DNA of 64,000 bases from positions 1 through 64,000 of the forward strand of contig JBFWMG010000004.1 in NCBI GenBank assembly GCA_050251715.1, written 5' to 3'. The notes beneath the pieces were generated by a model, which worked only from the letters and a program-made list of their open reading frames with translations, made no database searches and was not told the DNA's origin. Positions 10,469 through 18,342 of the stretch are shown here, in pieces. A program made the translations under genes and the position numbers. Origin of the DNA: JBFWMG01 sp050251715. GTDB taxonomy: Bacteria > Desulfobacterota > Desulfovibrionia > Desulfovibrionales > Desulfovibrionaceae. Numbering within the stretch: the stretch's first letter is position 1; the number at the start of each line of letters is the position of its first letter.

Positions 10469-10574
10469 CTAGCGCATTTTCGTTTTGAAGCAAAACGCTC
10501 CCCTGAAACAATGTCCCATTGTTTCAGGGAAATGCATAAGCGCATCTAGCCTTTTTCAAAGGCAAGATGCTCTA
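10469..10574 (+). repeat. Repeat family B, copy 1
   Basis: An element of about 106 bp running from CTAGCGCATTTTCG to AAGATGCTCTA. It can form three stems: GTTTTGAAGCAAAAC, then CCTGAAACAATG with CATTGTTTCAGG, then GCATC paired with GATGC around CTTTTTCAAAGG. Read on the minus strand its end is TAGAGCATC, and this TAG is the stop codon of the Bax-inhibitor-like gene. Related copies lie at 15427 and 49621. Confidence 0.85.
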
Positions 10575-11291
10575 ATCGCGCGAAGAACCCATGAAGCGCA
10601 GCAGGAACAGGAACAGGTTGATGAAGTCGAGGTACAGGGTCAGCGCGCCCAGAATGGTGCCGCGCTGCAGCGCCGCGCTGTCGCCCATGGGAGCGGTTTC
10701 GCCCATGACGCGCAGCTTCTGCGTGTCGTAGGCGGTGAGCGCGGTGAACACCAGCACGCCGATGATACTGATGACGAAATCCATGGCCGCGCTGCGCAGG
10801 AACATGTTCACGACGCTGGCGATGATGATGCCGAACAGGCCCATCATCATGAAGTGGCCCATGCCGGTGAGGTCACGCTTGGTGACCATGCCGTAGATGC
10901 TCATGGCCCCGAACATGCCGGCGCAGACCAGGAAGGTCTGCATGATGGAGGACTGGGTGTAGACCAGGAAGATGAAGGACAGCGTGAGGCCGTTGAGCGC
11001 GCTGTAGAGCATGAACAGGCCGGTGGCCCTTTGGGCGGACATGCGCGCAATGCGTGCGCTGATGTACATGACGAGGCCGAACTCGCCGATGAGCGCCACC
11101 CAGAAGAGCATGGTGGGCGAACCGGTCTGGACATTGATGAGCTGGCTCAGGATGGCGGGGCTTGAGGCGGTTATCCACGCCACGCCCGCGGTGAGCAGCA
11201 GGCCGAGGCTCATCCATTTGTACACGCCGCGCATGAACGCGCTGAGCACCTCGGCGCGCGCGGTGGAGGCCATGGTGGTGCGGTCAAACAT
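10572..11291 (-). CDS. Bax inhibitor-1 / YccA family integral membrane protein
   Basis: A 239-aa protein with seven hydrophobic helices typical of the BI-1/YccA (TMBIM) family: FMRGVYKWMSLGLLLTAGVAW, an ALNGLTLSFIFLVYT segment, FGAMSIYG and the C-terminal SDTQ-like AYDTQKL followed by GALTLYLDFINLFLFLLR. Bacterial members are inner-membrane proteins that conduct protons/calcium or bind FtsH (YccA). ATG chosen with AGGAG seven bases upstream. The next gene upstream is a Ca/Na exchanger on the same strand, 146 bp away, which would fit a shared ion-homeostasis theme. Its stop codon lies inside repeat B copy 1. Confidence 0.92.
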   Translation of the reverse strand: MFDRTTMASTARAEVLSAFMRGVYKWMSLGLLLTAGVAWITASSPAILSQLINVQTGSPTMLFWVALIGEFGLVMYISARIARMSAQRATGLFMLYSALNGLTLSFIFLVYTQSSIMQTFLVCAGMFGAMSIYGMVTKRDLTGMGHFMMMGLFGIIIASVVNMFLRSAAMDFVISIIGVLVFTALTAYDTQKLRVMGETAPMGDSAALQRGTILGALTLYLDFINLFLFLLRFMGSSRD

Positions 11292-11437
11292 GATTTCTCT
11301 CCTTATGGTCATTTGAAGACGACATATATTCTACTCTGACGCACTGGACAATAATGCCTGTTCCGCCATCTGGCAAGGGCGGCGGCGCTTACGGCCAAGA
11401 CGTGGCGAAAACGTCCGCCCTGAACGCGGCGGGCGCG

Positions 11438-12382
11438 TCAGGCAAAGGCCATGCCCCACCGGAACAGGTTCAGCACGATGAGCGCCACGGCCTCGACGCG
11501 GGAGATGCGCCACCCCGTGCGCATGAACAGCAGCACCAGGGCCACCGCGCCCACCAGCACATACAGTCCGGGCAAGGCCTGGGCGGACACGGCCAGGGGC
11601 CGCATGAGGCAGGTAACGCCCAGCACGCCCGCGAAATTGAAGAAGTCGCTGCCCACGAGATTGCCCAGCAGCATGTCGTTCTTGCCCTTGAGCGATGCGG
11701 ACAGGCAGGTGACCAGTTCGGGCAGCGACGTGCCCGCGCCCACGATGGTGAGGCCGATGGCCCACTGGCTGACCCCGAACCGGAGCGCCACGAAGGACGC
11801 GCCATCCACCAGCAGGTTGCTGCCCAGGGAGATGGCCCCGAACCCGAGCAGCAGCTTGGGATAGTCGGTCCATGCCGCCTTGCGGTGGGTGTCGTCCGCC
11901 TCGTCCGGGGCGGTGGGATCGGGCAGGCCGTGGCGGCGGCGGACGATGAGCCAGCCCAGGTAGCCCACGAACGTGGCCGTGAGCACCACGCCCTCGCCGT
12001 GCGACAGCGTGCCGTCGCGCGCCATGAGGAGCGTGGCGGCCACCACGGCGAACAACATGCCGCCATCGCGCCACAGCAGGGTGGGATGCGTGGGGATGGG
12101 CCGGATGAGCGCCATGAGCCCCAGGATCATGCCCAGGTTGAAGATGTCGGACCCCACCACGTTGGCCAGCGAGATGTCGGCCATGCCCTTGAGCGCGGCG
12201 GTGAAGGTGACCAGAAATTCCGGGGCCGAGGTGCCCATGGCCACCACGGTGAGGCCGATGACCAGTTCCGAAACCTGGAAACGGCGGGCCACTGCGGACG
12301 CGCTGTCCACGATCCACTCCGCGCCGTACCAGAGCAAAAAAATACCCACGGCCATAAAAAAACCTTGCGTGACGAGTTCCAT
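11438..12382 (-). CDS. Calcium/sodium antiporter (CaCA family, YrbG-like)
   Basis: A 314-aa inner-membrane exchanger with the two inverted alpha repeats of the CaCA superfamily. Repeat 1 is VIGLTVVAMGTSAPEFLVTF with NVVGSDIFNLGMILG. Repeat 2 is AIGLTIVGAGTSLPELVTCL with NLVGSDFFNFAGVLG. The acidic ion-binding residues in GTSxPE are present in both halves. About ten helices. A GAGGAA sits very close to the first ATG, so a start ten codons later (MAVGIFLLWYG) is possible. It likely exports calcium in exchange for sodium or protons. Confidence 0.93.
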   Translation of the reverse strand: MELVTQGFFMAVGIFLLWYGAEWIVDSASAVARRFQVSELVIGLTVVAMGTSAPEFLVTFTAALKGMADISLANVVGSDIFNLGMILGLMALIRPIPTHPTLLWRDGGMLFAVVAATLLMARDGTLSHGEGVVLTATFVGYLGWLIVRRRHGLPDPTAPDEADDTHRKAAWTDYPKLLLGFGAISLGSNLLVDGASFVALRFGVSQWAIGLTIVGAGTSLPELVTCLSASLKGKNDMLLGNLVGSDFFNFAGVLGVTCLMRPLAVSAQALPGLYVLVGAVALVLLFMRTGWRISRVEAVALIVLNLFRWGMAFA

Positions 12383-12617
12383 TTCCTCGCTCTACGCCAT
12401 CGCGGCGCGGGTGGGAAGAGGGTTTGCGCCCCCCTCATCCGGTTTGTTGACCGATGCAGTATGCCTTGACTGCCCTGCCGTACTTTTATCATTGCAACGT
12501 TGCGGCACTGTTATGCTTCTGTCTTCCAGCCGTCCTGCCTGGAGACGGCATTGCAGCGTATCTGCGGCGCCCTCTGTCCCCCTTTGCTGGGTACGTATGA
12601 CACCCCTCTCTCCAAGC

Positions 12618-12635
12618 ATGTGCAATTTTTCACAA
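12618..12635. promoter_or_regulatory. Palindromic operator of CRP/FNR (HcpR) or Rex type
   Basis: ATGTGCAATTTTTCACAA is a near-perfect dyad of TGTGA-N6-TCACA with one mismatch in the left half. The same sequence also resembles the Rex box TTGTGAA-N4-TTCACAA. It sits about 60 bases before the putative transcription start of the hydrogenase operon, the spacing used by CRP/FNR-type activators. Which regulator binds is inference. Confidence 0.5.
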
Positions 12636-12649
12636 TTTCAAAAAAAACG

Positions 12650-12679
12650 TTGCCACGGCGCATAAAGAGGGGCTATGGT
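12650..12679 (+). promoter_or_regulatory. Possible sigma-70 promoter of the hydrogenase operon
   Basis: TTGCCA and TATGGT separated by 18 bases. The -10 match is weak, consistent with dependence on an activator bound at the upstream palindrome. The rest of the 12383-12780 gap shows no gene. Confidence 0.3.
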
Positions 12680-12780
12680 TCCCCACAATTCGCATCAGCT
12701 TGCGCCTTACAAAGCCCCCGCTGACGCAACGAGCAACGGGAGGGGTTTCTCCCTCTACAAGCACAGACTTGGAGGACCGC

Positions 12781-13827
12781 ATGACCGCGTACACGGTGTA
12801 CATGGAACAACTGCCCCCGCTTTTCGCCACGTGGTCGAAGCAGATGGAGGTCCAGGTTCCGGTCCCGGCGGGAAAGGATTTCTACGACTTCGTCCCCTGG
12901 GACGACGAAATGGAAATCGCCTGGGACTACGACCTGGCCTACAACACGCTCAAACGCCACTTTTTTCCACCCAAAGAGCCGCTTCTCGAATTCGAGACAG
13001 CCACCTATGAGGCGAAATCCGTCTTTACTGCGCCTCCAAAACTTCTCTTCGGCGTGCATCCCTATGATCTCAAAGCCATCAACCAGCTTGACCAGATCAT
13101 GGAATCGGGCTCCATCGACCAAAACTACATGAAGCGCCGCGAAAACATCGTCATCTTCGCCATGGAGCCGCAGCGTATTGCGGACACCTCGTTCTGGGGC
13201 ACCATGGATGCCGCGGACGTGGCGCATGGCTACGACCTCTTCTGGACCCGCATCGGGCCCGCCAGCTTTGTCGTGGAAGTGGGTTCGCCGCGCGGCGAGG
13301 AATTGCTCCTTGCCTGCGGCAAGCTGCCCAAGGCGAACCTGAGCGAGCGCGAGGCGGCCCGCCGCGAAAAACTGCGCATGAAAACCACCGCCGCCCAGCG
13401 CGGCCTCAAGTTCCCCTGGCAGGAAACGCCCAAGATCGTGGCCAAGAGCTGGGACAGCCAGATCTGGCGGCACAAGGCGAGGCATTGCCTCTCCTGCGGC
13501 TCCTGCGTCATGGTCTGCCCCACCTGCTACTGTTTCGACGTCAAGGAAGAGGTGGACGTGACCCTGCAAAAAGGTGTGCGCTATCGCGAATGGGACGGCT
13601 GCATGCTGCCCTCCTTTGCCTTGGTCGCGGGCGACCACAACTTCCGCCCCCAGGCCATGGACCGCTACCGCCACCGCTACTTCCGCAAAGGCAAATACAT
13701 CTTCGACAAGATAGGCGAACTGGGCTGCGTGGGGTGCGGCCGCTGCGTGCGCGCCTGCACGGCTGGCATCGCCAACCCCATGGAAGTCTTCAACGAACTG
13801 TGGGAGGCGCAACAGCATGACTCCTAG
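12781..13827 (+). CDS. NiFe hydrogenase (group 3b/sulfhydrogenase type) beta subunit, 4Fe-4S electron-transfer protein
   Basis: A 348-aa iron-sulfur protein of the AsrA/HydB family, which carries electrons between the hydrogenase dimer and the flavin subunit. Two C-terminal cluster motifs are visible: HCLSCGSCVMVCPTCYCFDV at about 236-256 and GCVGCGRCVRACTAGI at about 318-335. The N-terminal domain contains FGVHPYDLKAINQLD, typical of AsrA-like subunits. The ATG follows GGAGG. First of four genes in the order beta-gamma-delta-alpha, the same order as Pyrococcus hydBGDA, and its end overlaps the next start by 11 bases. Confidence 0.92.
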   Translation: MTAYTVYMEQLPPLFATWSKQMEVQVPVPAGKDFYDFVPWDDEMEIAWDYDLAYNTLKRHFFPPKEPLLEFETATYEAKSVFTAPPKLLFGVHPYDLKAINQLDQIMESGSIDQNYMKRRENIVIFAMEPQRIADTSFWGTMDAADVAHGYDLFWTRIGPASFVVEVGSPRGEELLLACGKLPKANLSEREAARREKLRMKTTAAQRGLKFPWQETPKIVAKSWDSQIWRHKARHCLSCGSCVMVCPTCYCFDVKEEVDVTLQKGVRYREWDGCMLPSFALVAGDHNFRPQAMDRYRHRYFRKGKYIFDKIGELGCVGCGRCVRACTAGIANPMEVFNELWEAQQHDS

Positions 13828-14656
13828 AAGAAACGGGTTCTCCCCCTACGTGCCACGGCCCTGCACCCTGGTAAAAAAGGAAGCGCTCTCGGATTTTGTC
13901 ACCCTCTTTGAATTCAGCCCCGACAACGGCCGTCCCCTGGCCCACAAACCCGGGCAGTTCGTCATGGTTTCCCAGTACGGCGTGGGCGAAGCGCCGTTCT
14001 CCGTCACCTCGCCCCCCATCCGCGACAACCACAACTTCGAACTCGCCGTGCGCCGCATCGGCACCGTGACCAACGCCATGCACGCCATGAGCGTGGGCGA
14101 CAAGATCGGCGTGCGCGGCCCGTTCGGCTCCTACTTCCCGGTGCAGGACTTCGTGGGCAAGGACACCCTGTTCGTGGCGGGCGGCCTGGGCTACATCCCC
14201 CTGCGCAGCCTGCTGCGCTACCAGCTGCGCCACCGCGACGAGTTTGGACGCATCATCGTGCTGGTGGGCACCCGCAACCCGCAGGAGCGCATCTTCCGCG
14301 ACGGCATAGCCCGGCTCACCGCCCGGTCGGACGTGGAACTGCTGGAAACCGTGGACGTGCCCGACGCCGACTGGAAAGGCAACGTGGGCGTCATCACCAC
14401 CCTGCTGCCCAAGGTGGACATCAACCCATCGGGCACCTTCGTGGCCATGGTGGGCCCGCCGATCATGTACAAGTTCGTCATCAAGAGCTGCCACGACATC
14501 GGCATTCCGTCCAACCACATCTACGTCTCCCTGGAGCGCAAGATGAAATGCGGCCTGGGCAAGTGCGGCCACTGCCAGATCAACGGCCTGTCCGCGTGCA
14601 TCGACGGCCCGGTCTACCAGTACAGCGACATCGAACCCCTCACCGAGGCCATCTAG
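13817..14656 (+). CDS. NiFe hydrogenase gamma subunit, FAD/NAD(P)-binding oxidoreductase (AsrB/HydG type)
   Basis: A 279-aa ferredoxin-reductase-like flavoprotein that passes electrons between NAD(P)H and the iron-sulfur subunits. The FAD domain has KPGQFVMVSQYGVGEAPFSV. The nucleotide domain has LFVAGGLGYIPLRSLL. The C-terminal [2Fe-2S] site is MKCGLGKCGHCQING followed by SACIDGPVY. Length and layout match the AsrB/PyrK-like gamma subunit of sulfhydrogenases. It starts inside the end of the beta-subunit gene. Whether it prefers NADH or NADPH cannot be told by eye. Confidence 0.92.
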   Translation: MTPRRNGFSPYVPRPCTLVKKEALSDFVTLFEFSPDNGRPLAHKPGQFVMVSQYGVGEAPFSVTSPPIRDNHNFELAVRRIGTVTNAMHAMSVGDKIGVRGPFGSYFPVQDFVGKDTLFVAGGLGYIPLRSLLRYQLRHRDEFGRIIVLVGTRNPQERIFRDGIARLTARSDVELLETVDVPDADWKGNVGVITTLLPKVDINPSGTFVAMVGPPIMYKFVIKSCHDIGIPSNHIYVSLERKMKCGLGKCGHCQINGLSACIDGPVYQYSDIEPLTEAI

Positions 14657-14682
14657 GCCACGAGGGACAAGGGGATAGTGAC

Positions 14683-15429
14683 ATGGCGAAAAAACCGAAG
14701 ATAGGCTTTTTCGACTTCGCCGGATGCGAGGGCGACCAACTCCAGATAGCCAACCTGGAAGAAACCCTCCTCGACGTGCTGGCCCATGTGGAAGTGGGCG
14801 CGTTCCGCGAAGTGAAGACCGGCGGCGGCGGCCCCTACGACGTCGCCTTTGTGGAAGGCTCCATCACCCGGCCCGAAGACGCCGAACGGCTCAAGGAAAT
14901 CCGCGCCCAGTCCACCTTCCTGGTGGCGCTCGGCGCATGCGCGCACACCGGCGGCATCAATTGCATGAAGAACTTCATACCCGCCCCCATCTACCGCCAG
15001 CAGGTCTACGGCGACAGCGCCCGGTGGTACAACACCGCCCCGGCCAAGCCGCTCAGCGCCTTTGTCACCGTGGACGCGGCCATTCCGGGCTGCCCCATCG
15101 ACAAGGACGAATTCGTGCGCGTGACCAAGGAACTGCTGCTGGGCAAGAAACCCTATCTGCCCGACTATCCGGTCTGCGTGGAATGCAAGGAAGCGGGCAA
15201 CATCTGCCGCTTCGACATGGGCAGAATGTGCCTCGGCATCATCACCCGTGCGGGCTGCGGCGCATGCTGCGTCTCCGAAGGCGCGCAATGCTGGGGGTGC
15301 CGCGGCCTTGCGCCGCACGCCAACCTCGACGCGGCCCGCTACGTTCTGGAAGACCGCGCCGGGTTCAGCCGCACCGAGGTGCAGGATCTGCTGCGCATGT
15401 ATCTGGGCGATACCCTCGCCACGCTGTAG
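14683..15429 (+). CDS. NiFe hydrogenase small (delta) subunit
   Basis: A 248-aa small subunit carrying the iron-sulfur relay to the NiFe site. Seen are GCEGDQLQIANLE (proximal-cluster CxG), ALGACAHTGGINCMKNF, IPGCPIDKDEF and a cysteine-rich C-terminal part (CVECKEAGNICRFDMGRMC, RAGCGACCVSEGAQCWGCRG), consistent with three [4Fe-4S] clusters. There is no twin-arginine signal, so it is cytoplasmic. The TAG stop codon is the first triplet of repeat B copy 2, which separates it from the large-subunit gene. Confidence 0.93.
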   Translation: MAKKPKIGFFDFAGCEGDQLQIANLEETLLDVLAHVEVGAFREVKTGGGGPYDVAFVEGSITRPEDAERLKEIRAQSTFLVALGACAHTGGINCMKNFIPAPIYRQQVYGDSARWYNTAPAKPLSAFVTVDAAIPGCPIDKDEFVRVTKELLLGKKPYLPDYPVCVECKEAGNICRFDMGRMCLGIITRAGCGACCVSEGAQCWGCRGLAPHANLDAARYVLEDRAGFSRTEVQDLLRMYLGDTLATL

Positions 15430-15533
15430 CGCGTTTTCGTCTTGAAGTAAGACTCATTCCTGAAACAATGTTCCATTGTTTCAGGACAATGTACAAGAGC
15501 ATCCACCCCTTTTCCAAGCCAGGATGCTCTAGA
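15427..15533 (+). repeat. Repeat family B, copy 2, inside the hydrogenase operon
   Basis: Runs from TAGCGCGTTTTCGTC to AGGATGCTCTAGA. Stems: GTCTTGAAGTAAGAC; CCTGAAACAATG with CATTGTTTCAGG; GAGCATCC with GGATGCTC. The opening TAG is the stop codon of the small-subunit gene. It fills most of the 126-bp gap before the large-subunit ATG, so it is transcribed within the operon. Confidence 0.85.
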
Positions 15534-15555
15534 CCCCAAGCGCAAGAGGACCGCC

Positions 15556-16986
15556 ATGAGCGCAAAAGCCACCAAGTCGTCCCCAAAGAAGGCCGCCGCC
15601 CCCGCGCCCGCGCCCGCGCCTGACGCGACGCAGGCCGCCCCGGCTCCGACCGGCCCCAAAAAGGTCAATGTCCACCACCTCACCCGCGTGGAAGGCCACG
15701 GCAACATCGTGGTCGAAATCGACGGCGAGGGCGTGGTGAAAACCTGCCGCTGGGAAGTGCCCGAAGCACCCCGCTTCTTCGAAGCCATGGTCATGGGCCG
15801 CTCCTTCCGCGACATCCATCAGATCACCTCGCGTATCTGCGGCATCTGCTCCATCGGCCACCAGCTCGCCTCGCTGCAGGCCACCGAGGAGGCGCTGGGC
15901 ATCCGGTCCTCGGACCAGACCATCGCCTTGCGCAAGCTCGCCATCCACGGCGAGAACATGCAAAGCCATCTGCTCCACCTTGGCTATCTGGTGCTGCCCG
16001 ACCTGCTCGGCGTGGACTCGGTCATTCCCCTGGCCACGACCCACAAGCAGGAACTGCTCGGCGTCATTGCCCTGCACCGTCTGGCCAATGACTTCAGCCG
16101 CCTCATCTGCGGGCGCACCACCCATCCGCAGCGGCTCATCCCCGGCGGCATGGGCAAGGTGCCCACCAAGGCCGAGCTGGAAGAGATGCGCAAGCGCCTG
16201 GAAGACTCCGTGGCCGGATTGTCCGCCGCCGCCGACCTGTTCGCCGCGGTCAAGGGCAATTTCCCGGATTTCGAGCGCAAGACAGAATACGTGGGCCTTG
16301 TTTCGTCCGCCGAATATCCCCTCTACTGGGGTGACGTGGGCTCCACCATGGACTCCCGCCGCCCCAACAGCTTCTACAAGGACGTGGTGCACGAATACTG
16401 CGTGCCCCAGTCCACGGCCAAATGGTCCAAGAACCAGATCGATTCCTACATGGTCGGGGCGCTGGCGCGCTTCAACCTCAATCACGCGCTGCTGACGCCC
16501 ATCGCCAAGGCGGTGGCCGCCAAGGTGGGACTCAAGGCGCCCTGCTACAACCCCTACTACAACAACCTCGCCCAGCTCGTGGAAGTGGTCTACTCCGTGG
16601 AGGACTCCATCCGCATCATCGACGCCATGCTGGCCAAGGGCGTGCGCAAGGAACCCGAACCGGACATCAAGCCCCGCGCTGGCAAGGGCGTGGGCGCCGT
16701 GGAAGTGCCGCGCGGCATCCTGTTCCACAGCTACGAATACGACGACGAGGGCCGCATCATCCAGGCCGACTGCGTCATCCCCACCAACCAGAACCACGCC
16801 AACATCCAGCTTGACCTGGACGGCCTGGTGCCGCAGCTCTCGCACAAGAGCGAAGCGGAAATAGAACTGTACACAAGCATGCTGGTGCGCGCCTACGACC
16901 CCTGCATCTCCTGCTCCACGCACCTCATCGACCTGTCCGCCCAGGGCATGCCCCAGGACCGGGGCGTGCGCTTCGTGCGCATCTAG
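15556..16986 (+). CDS. NiFe hydrogenase large (alpha) catalytic subunit
   Basis: A 476-aa catalytic subunit that holds the NiFe(CN)2CO centre. The N-terminal nickel motif is SRICGICSIGHQ and the C-terminal one DPCISCSTH, followed by about 20 residues that a maturation protease would remove. Further family blocks are VEGHGNIVVEIDGEG and QSTAKWSKNQIDSYMVGALARFNLN. An unusual Ala/Pro-rich N-terminal extension of about 30 residues (APAPAPAPDATQAAPAPTGP) precedes the domain. No hyp maturation or protease gene is adjacent. With the three genes upstream it forms a soluble bidirectional H2:NAD(P) enzyme or a sulfhydrogenase. Confidence 0.95.
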   Translation: MSAKATKSSPKKAAAPAPAPAPDATQAAPAPTGPKKVNVHHLTRVEGHGNIVVEIDGEGVVKTCRWEVPEAPRFFEAMVMGRSFRDIHQITSRICGICSIGHQLASLQATEEALGIRSSDQTIALRKLAIHGENMQSHLLHLGYLVLPDLLGVDSVIPLATTHKQELLGVIALHRLANDFSRLICGRTTHPQRLIPGGMGKVPTKAELEEMRKRLEDSVAGLSAAADLFAAVKGNFPDFERKTEYVGLVSSAEYPLYWGDVGSTMDSRRPNSFYKDVVHEYCVPQSTAKWSKNQIDSYMVGALARFNLNHALLTPIAKAVAAKVGLKAPCYNPYYNNLAQLVEVVYSVEDSIRIIDAMLAKGVRKEPEPDIKPRAGKGVGAVEVPRGILFHSYEYDDEGRIIQADCVIPTNQNHANIQLDLDGLVPQLSHKSEAEIELYTSMLVRAYDPCISCSTHLIDLSAQGMPQDRGVRFVRI

Positions 16987-17009
16987 CGCCCGGACACGCC
17001 GCAAACAAG

Positions 17010-17039
17010 AAAAGGGAGAGGCTTGCCTCTCCCTTTTTT
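17010..17039. terminator. Bidirectional Rho-independent terminator
   Basis: AAAAGGGAGAGG and CCTCTCCCTTTTTT pair around CTTG. It ends the hydrogenase operon on the plus strand and the convergent small gene on the minus strand. Confidence 0.88.
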
Positions 17040-17058
17040 CATGCCGGATCATGGCCCG

Positions 17059-17319
17059 CTACCTGATCGGGGCAAACGGCCTGTACCGCCCCTGCATGGG
17101 CACGTTCACCACGCGGAACGGTCCGGACAGGACCAGGGGCCGCATGGGTTCGGGATCACGCCACACCACCGGCCTCCAGAGCCGCATATCCGTCTTCACC
17201 GTGCCGTGCATGGACGGCATGGGCGCATATTCGTTGAAAGGCTTGAACCGCATGTCCGCCGCCTGGGCAGCGCTCGCCGCCACCAGCAGCGCCACGGCGC
17301 ATGCCAGAAGAATCCGCAT
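17059..17319 (-). CDS. Small exported hypothetical protein, 86 aa
   Basis: A signal peptide (MRILLACAVALLVAASAAQA) is followed by a mature chain of about 66 residues rich in Pro, Met and Arg (YAPMPSMHGTVKTDMRLW, VLSGPFRVVNVPMQGRYRP). No cysteines, no lipobox. GGAGG lies ten bases before the ATG. It shares a bidirectional terminator with the hydrogenase operon and is transcribed towards it. Family not recognised; a periplasmic role is inferred only from the signal peptide. Confidence 0.65.
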   Translation of the reverse strand: MRILLACAVALLVAASAAQAADMRFKPFNEYAPMPSMHGTVKTDMRLWRPVVWRDPEPMRPLVLSGPFRVVNVPMQGRYRPFAPIR

Positions 17320-17417
17320 GGCGCATCGCCTCCGCTACCCCTCTCATCGCCCGGACCACGCGGAAACTTTAGCACATGCCCCGTCTGACCGGTCCCGGCC
17401 CGAGCACGGCGGCCCCT

Positions 17418-17924
17418 TTAGCGCGCGCCTCCGGCCACCAGGGCCGCCACGCGTCCGGCAATGAACGCCGCATGCGCCTCGGCATCCGCTTCACTCACGC
17501 GCCCCATGGCATCGGCCAGCCGGATCACGTCGTCCTCGAAGCGCTCCGTCACCTTGGCCACGAAAAACGTCTCCACCTCGCCGTCTTCCGGCACCAGGCC
17601 GCAGCCGCCCACCGTGCCCAAAAACTCGCCGTTCATGTAGATCGGCACCGCGATCTTGCAAATGCCCGCGTCGCACTCGGCCACCACCGCCCCGCGCGCG
17701 GCGCGCGCCTGCGCGGCTATGCCCTGGTTGGCCAAGGCGCAGATGGCGCCCCGGCTCTGCGGGTTGCCCTTGATGACCGGGCACAACGGGTTCACATGCG
17801 TTTCCGCCCCGGCGACCCGCGCGCCTTCCGTATCAAACACCCCGGCGCACATTCCCGTGCGCGCCTGGATTTCCTCCTCCAACGCCTGCCAGCCTTCCTT
17901 GGACATGAGATCGAAAAGATGCAT
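17418..17924 (-). CDS. PocR-type sensory domain protein
   Basis: A 168-aa stand-alone PocR domain (the ligand-binding domain named after the propanediol regulator PocR). Seen are MSKEGWQALEEEIQARTGMC, GVFDTEGARV, NPLCPVIKGNPQSRGAICALANQ, ECDAGICKIAVPIYMNGEFLGTVGGCGL and a C-terminal amphipathic helix. The conserved cysteines suggest a metal, Fe-S or small-molecule sensor. It lacks any HTH, kinase or methyl-accepting output, so it probably acts through a partner. Start chosen by AAGGGA three bases upstream; an ATG 39 bases earlier is the alternative. Confidence 0.82.
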   Translation of the reverse strand: MHLFDLMSKEGWQALEEEIQARTGMCAGVFDTEGARVAGAETHVNPLCPVIKGNPQSRGAICALANQGIAAQARAARGAVVAECDAGICKIAVPIYMNGEFLGTVGGCGLVPEDGEVETFFVAKVTERFEDDVIRLADAMGRVSEADAEAHAAFIAGRVAALVAGGAR

Positions 17925-18039
17925 GATTTCCCTTGCCACCGCTCGGTTTGAAATTGTAGGCATGACGGCATCCCAAACACGCCGCCCTTCGGGCCTAGAT
18001 AAGACCCCATGCCTGGCCTGTCAACGAAGCGAGCACCCC

Positions 18040-18342
18040 ATGGACAGCACCATCCTCAAGGAATTCATGACCATCCCCGGCGTGGGCAAGGCCATTGCCC
18101 AGGATCTCTGGCAACTCGGCTTCCGCTCCGTCGCCGCATTGGCCGCCGCCGACCCCGAATCCATGTACCGCGACCTCGAAACCCTCGCGGGAACGCATGT
18201 GGACCGCTGCATGCTCTACGTCTTCCGCTGCGCCGTGTACTACGCCAGCCACGCGGACCACGACCCGGAACTGCTCAAATGGTGGAACTGGAAGGATGGG
18301 GGGATGGGCGAAGGGACAAGGGAACAAAAAAGAGGGAGATGA
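18040..18342 (+). CDS. Helix-hairpin-helix protein of the Cdd1 (pathogenicity locus) family
   Basis: A 100-aa protein. The N-terminal helix-hairpin-helix (FMTIPGVGKAIAQDLWQLGF, then VAALAAADPESMYRDL) is followed by the family signature HVDRCMLYVFRCAVYYAS and ELLKWWNWKD. The last 14 residues are encoded by a purine-rich stretch and look like a run-on extension. HhH domains bind DNA non-specifically; the family function is unknown despite its name. Divergent from the PocR-domain gene, 115 bp apart. Only a weak ribosome-binding site is visible. Confidence 0.85.
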   Translation: MDSTILKEFMTIPGVGKAIAQDLWQLGFRSVAALAAADPESMYRDLETLAGTHVDRCMLYVFRCAVYYASHADHDPELLKWWNWKDGGMGEGTREQKRGR

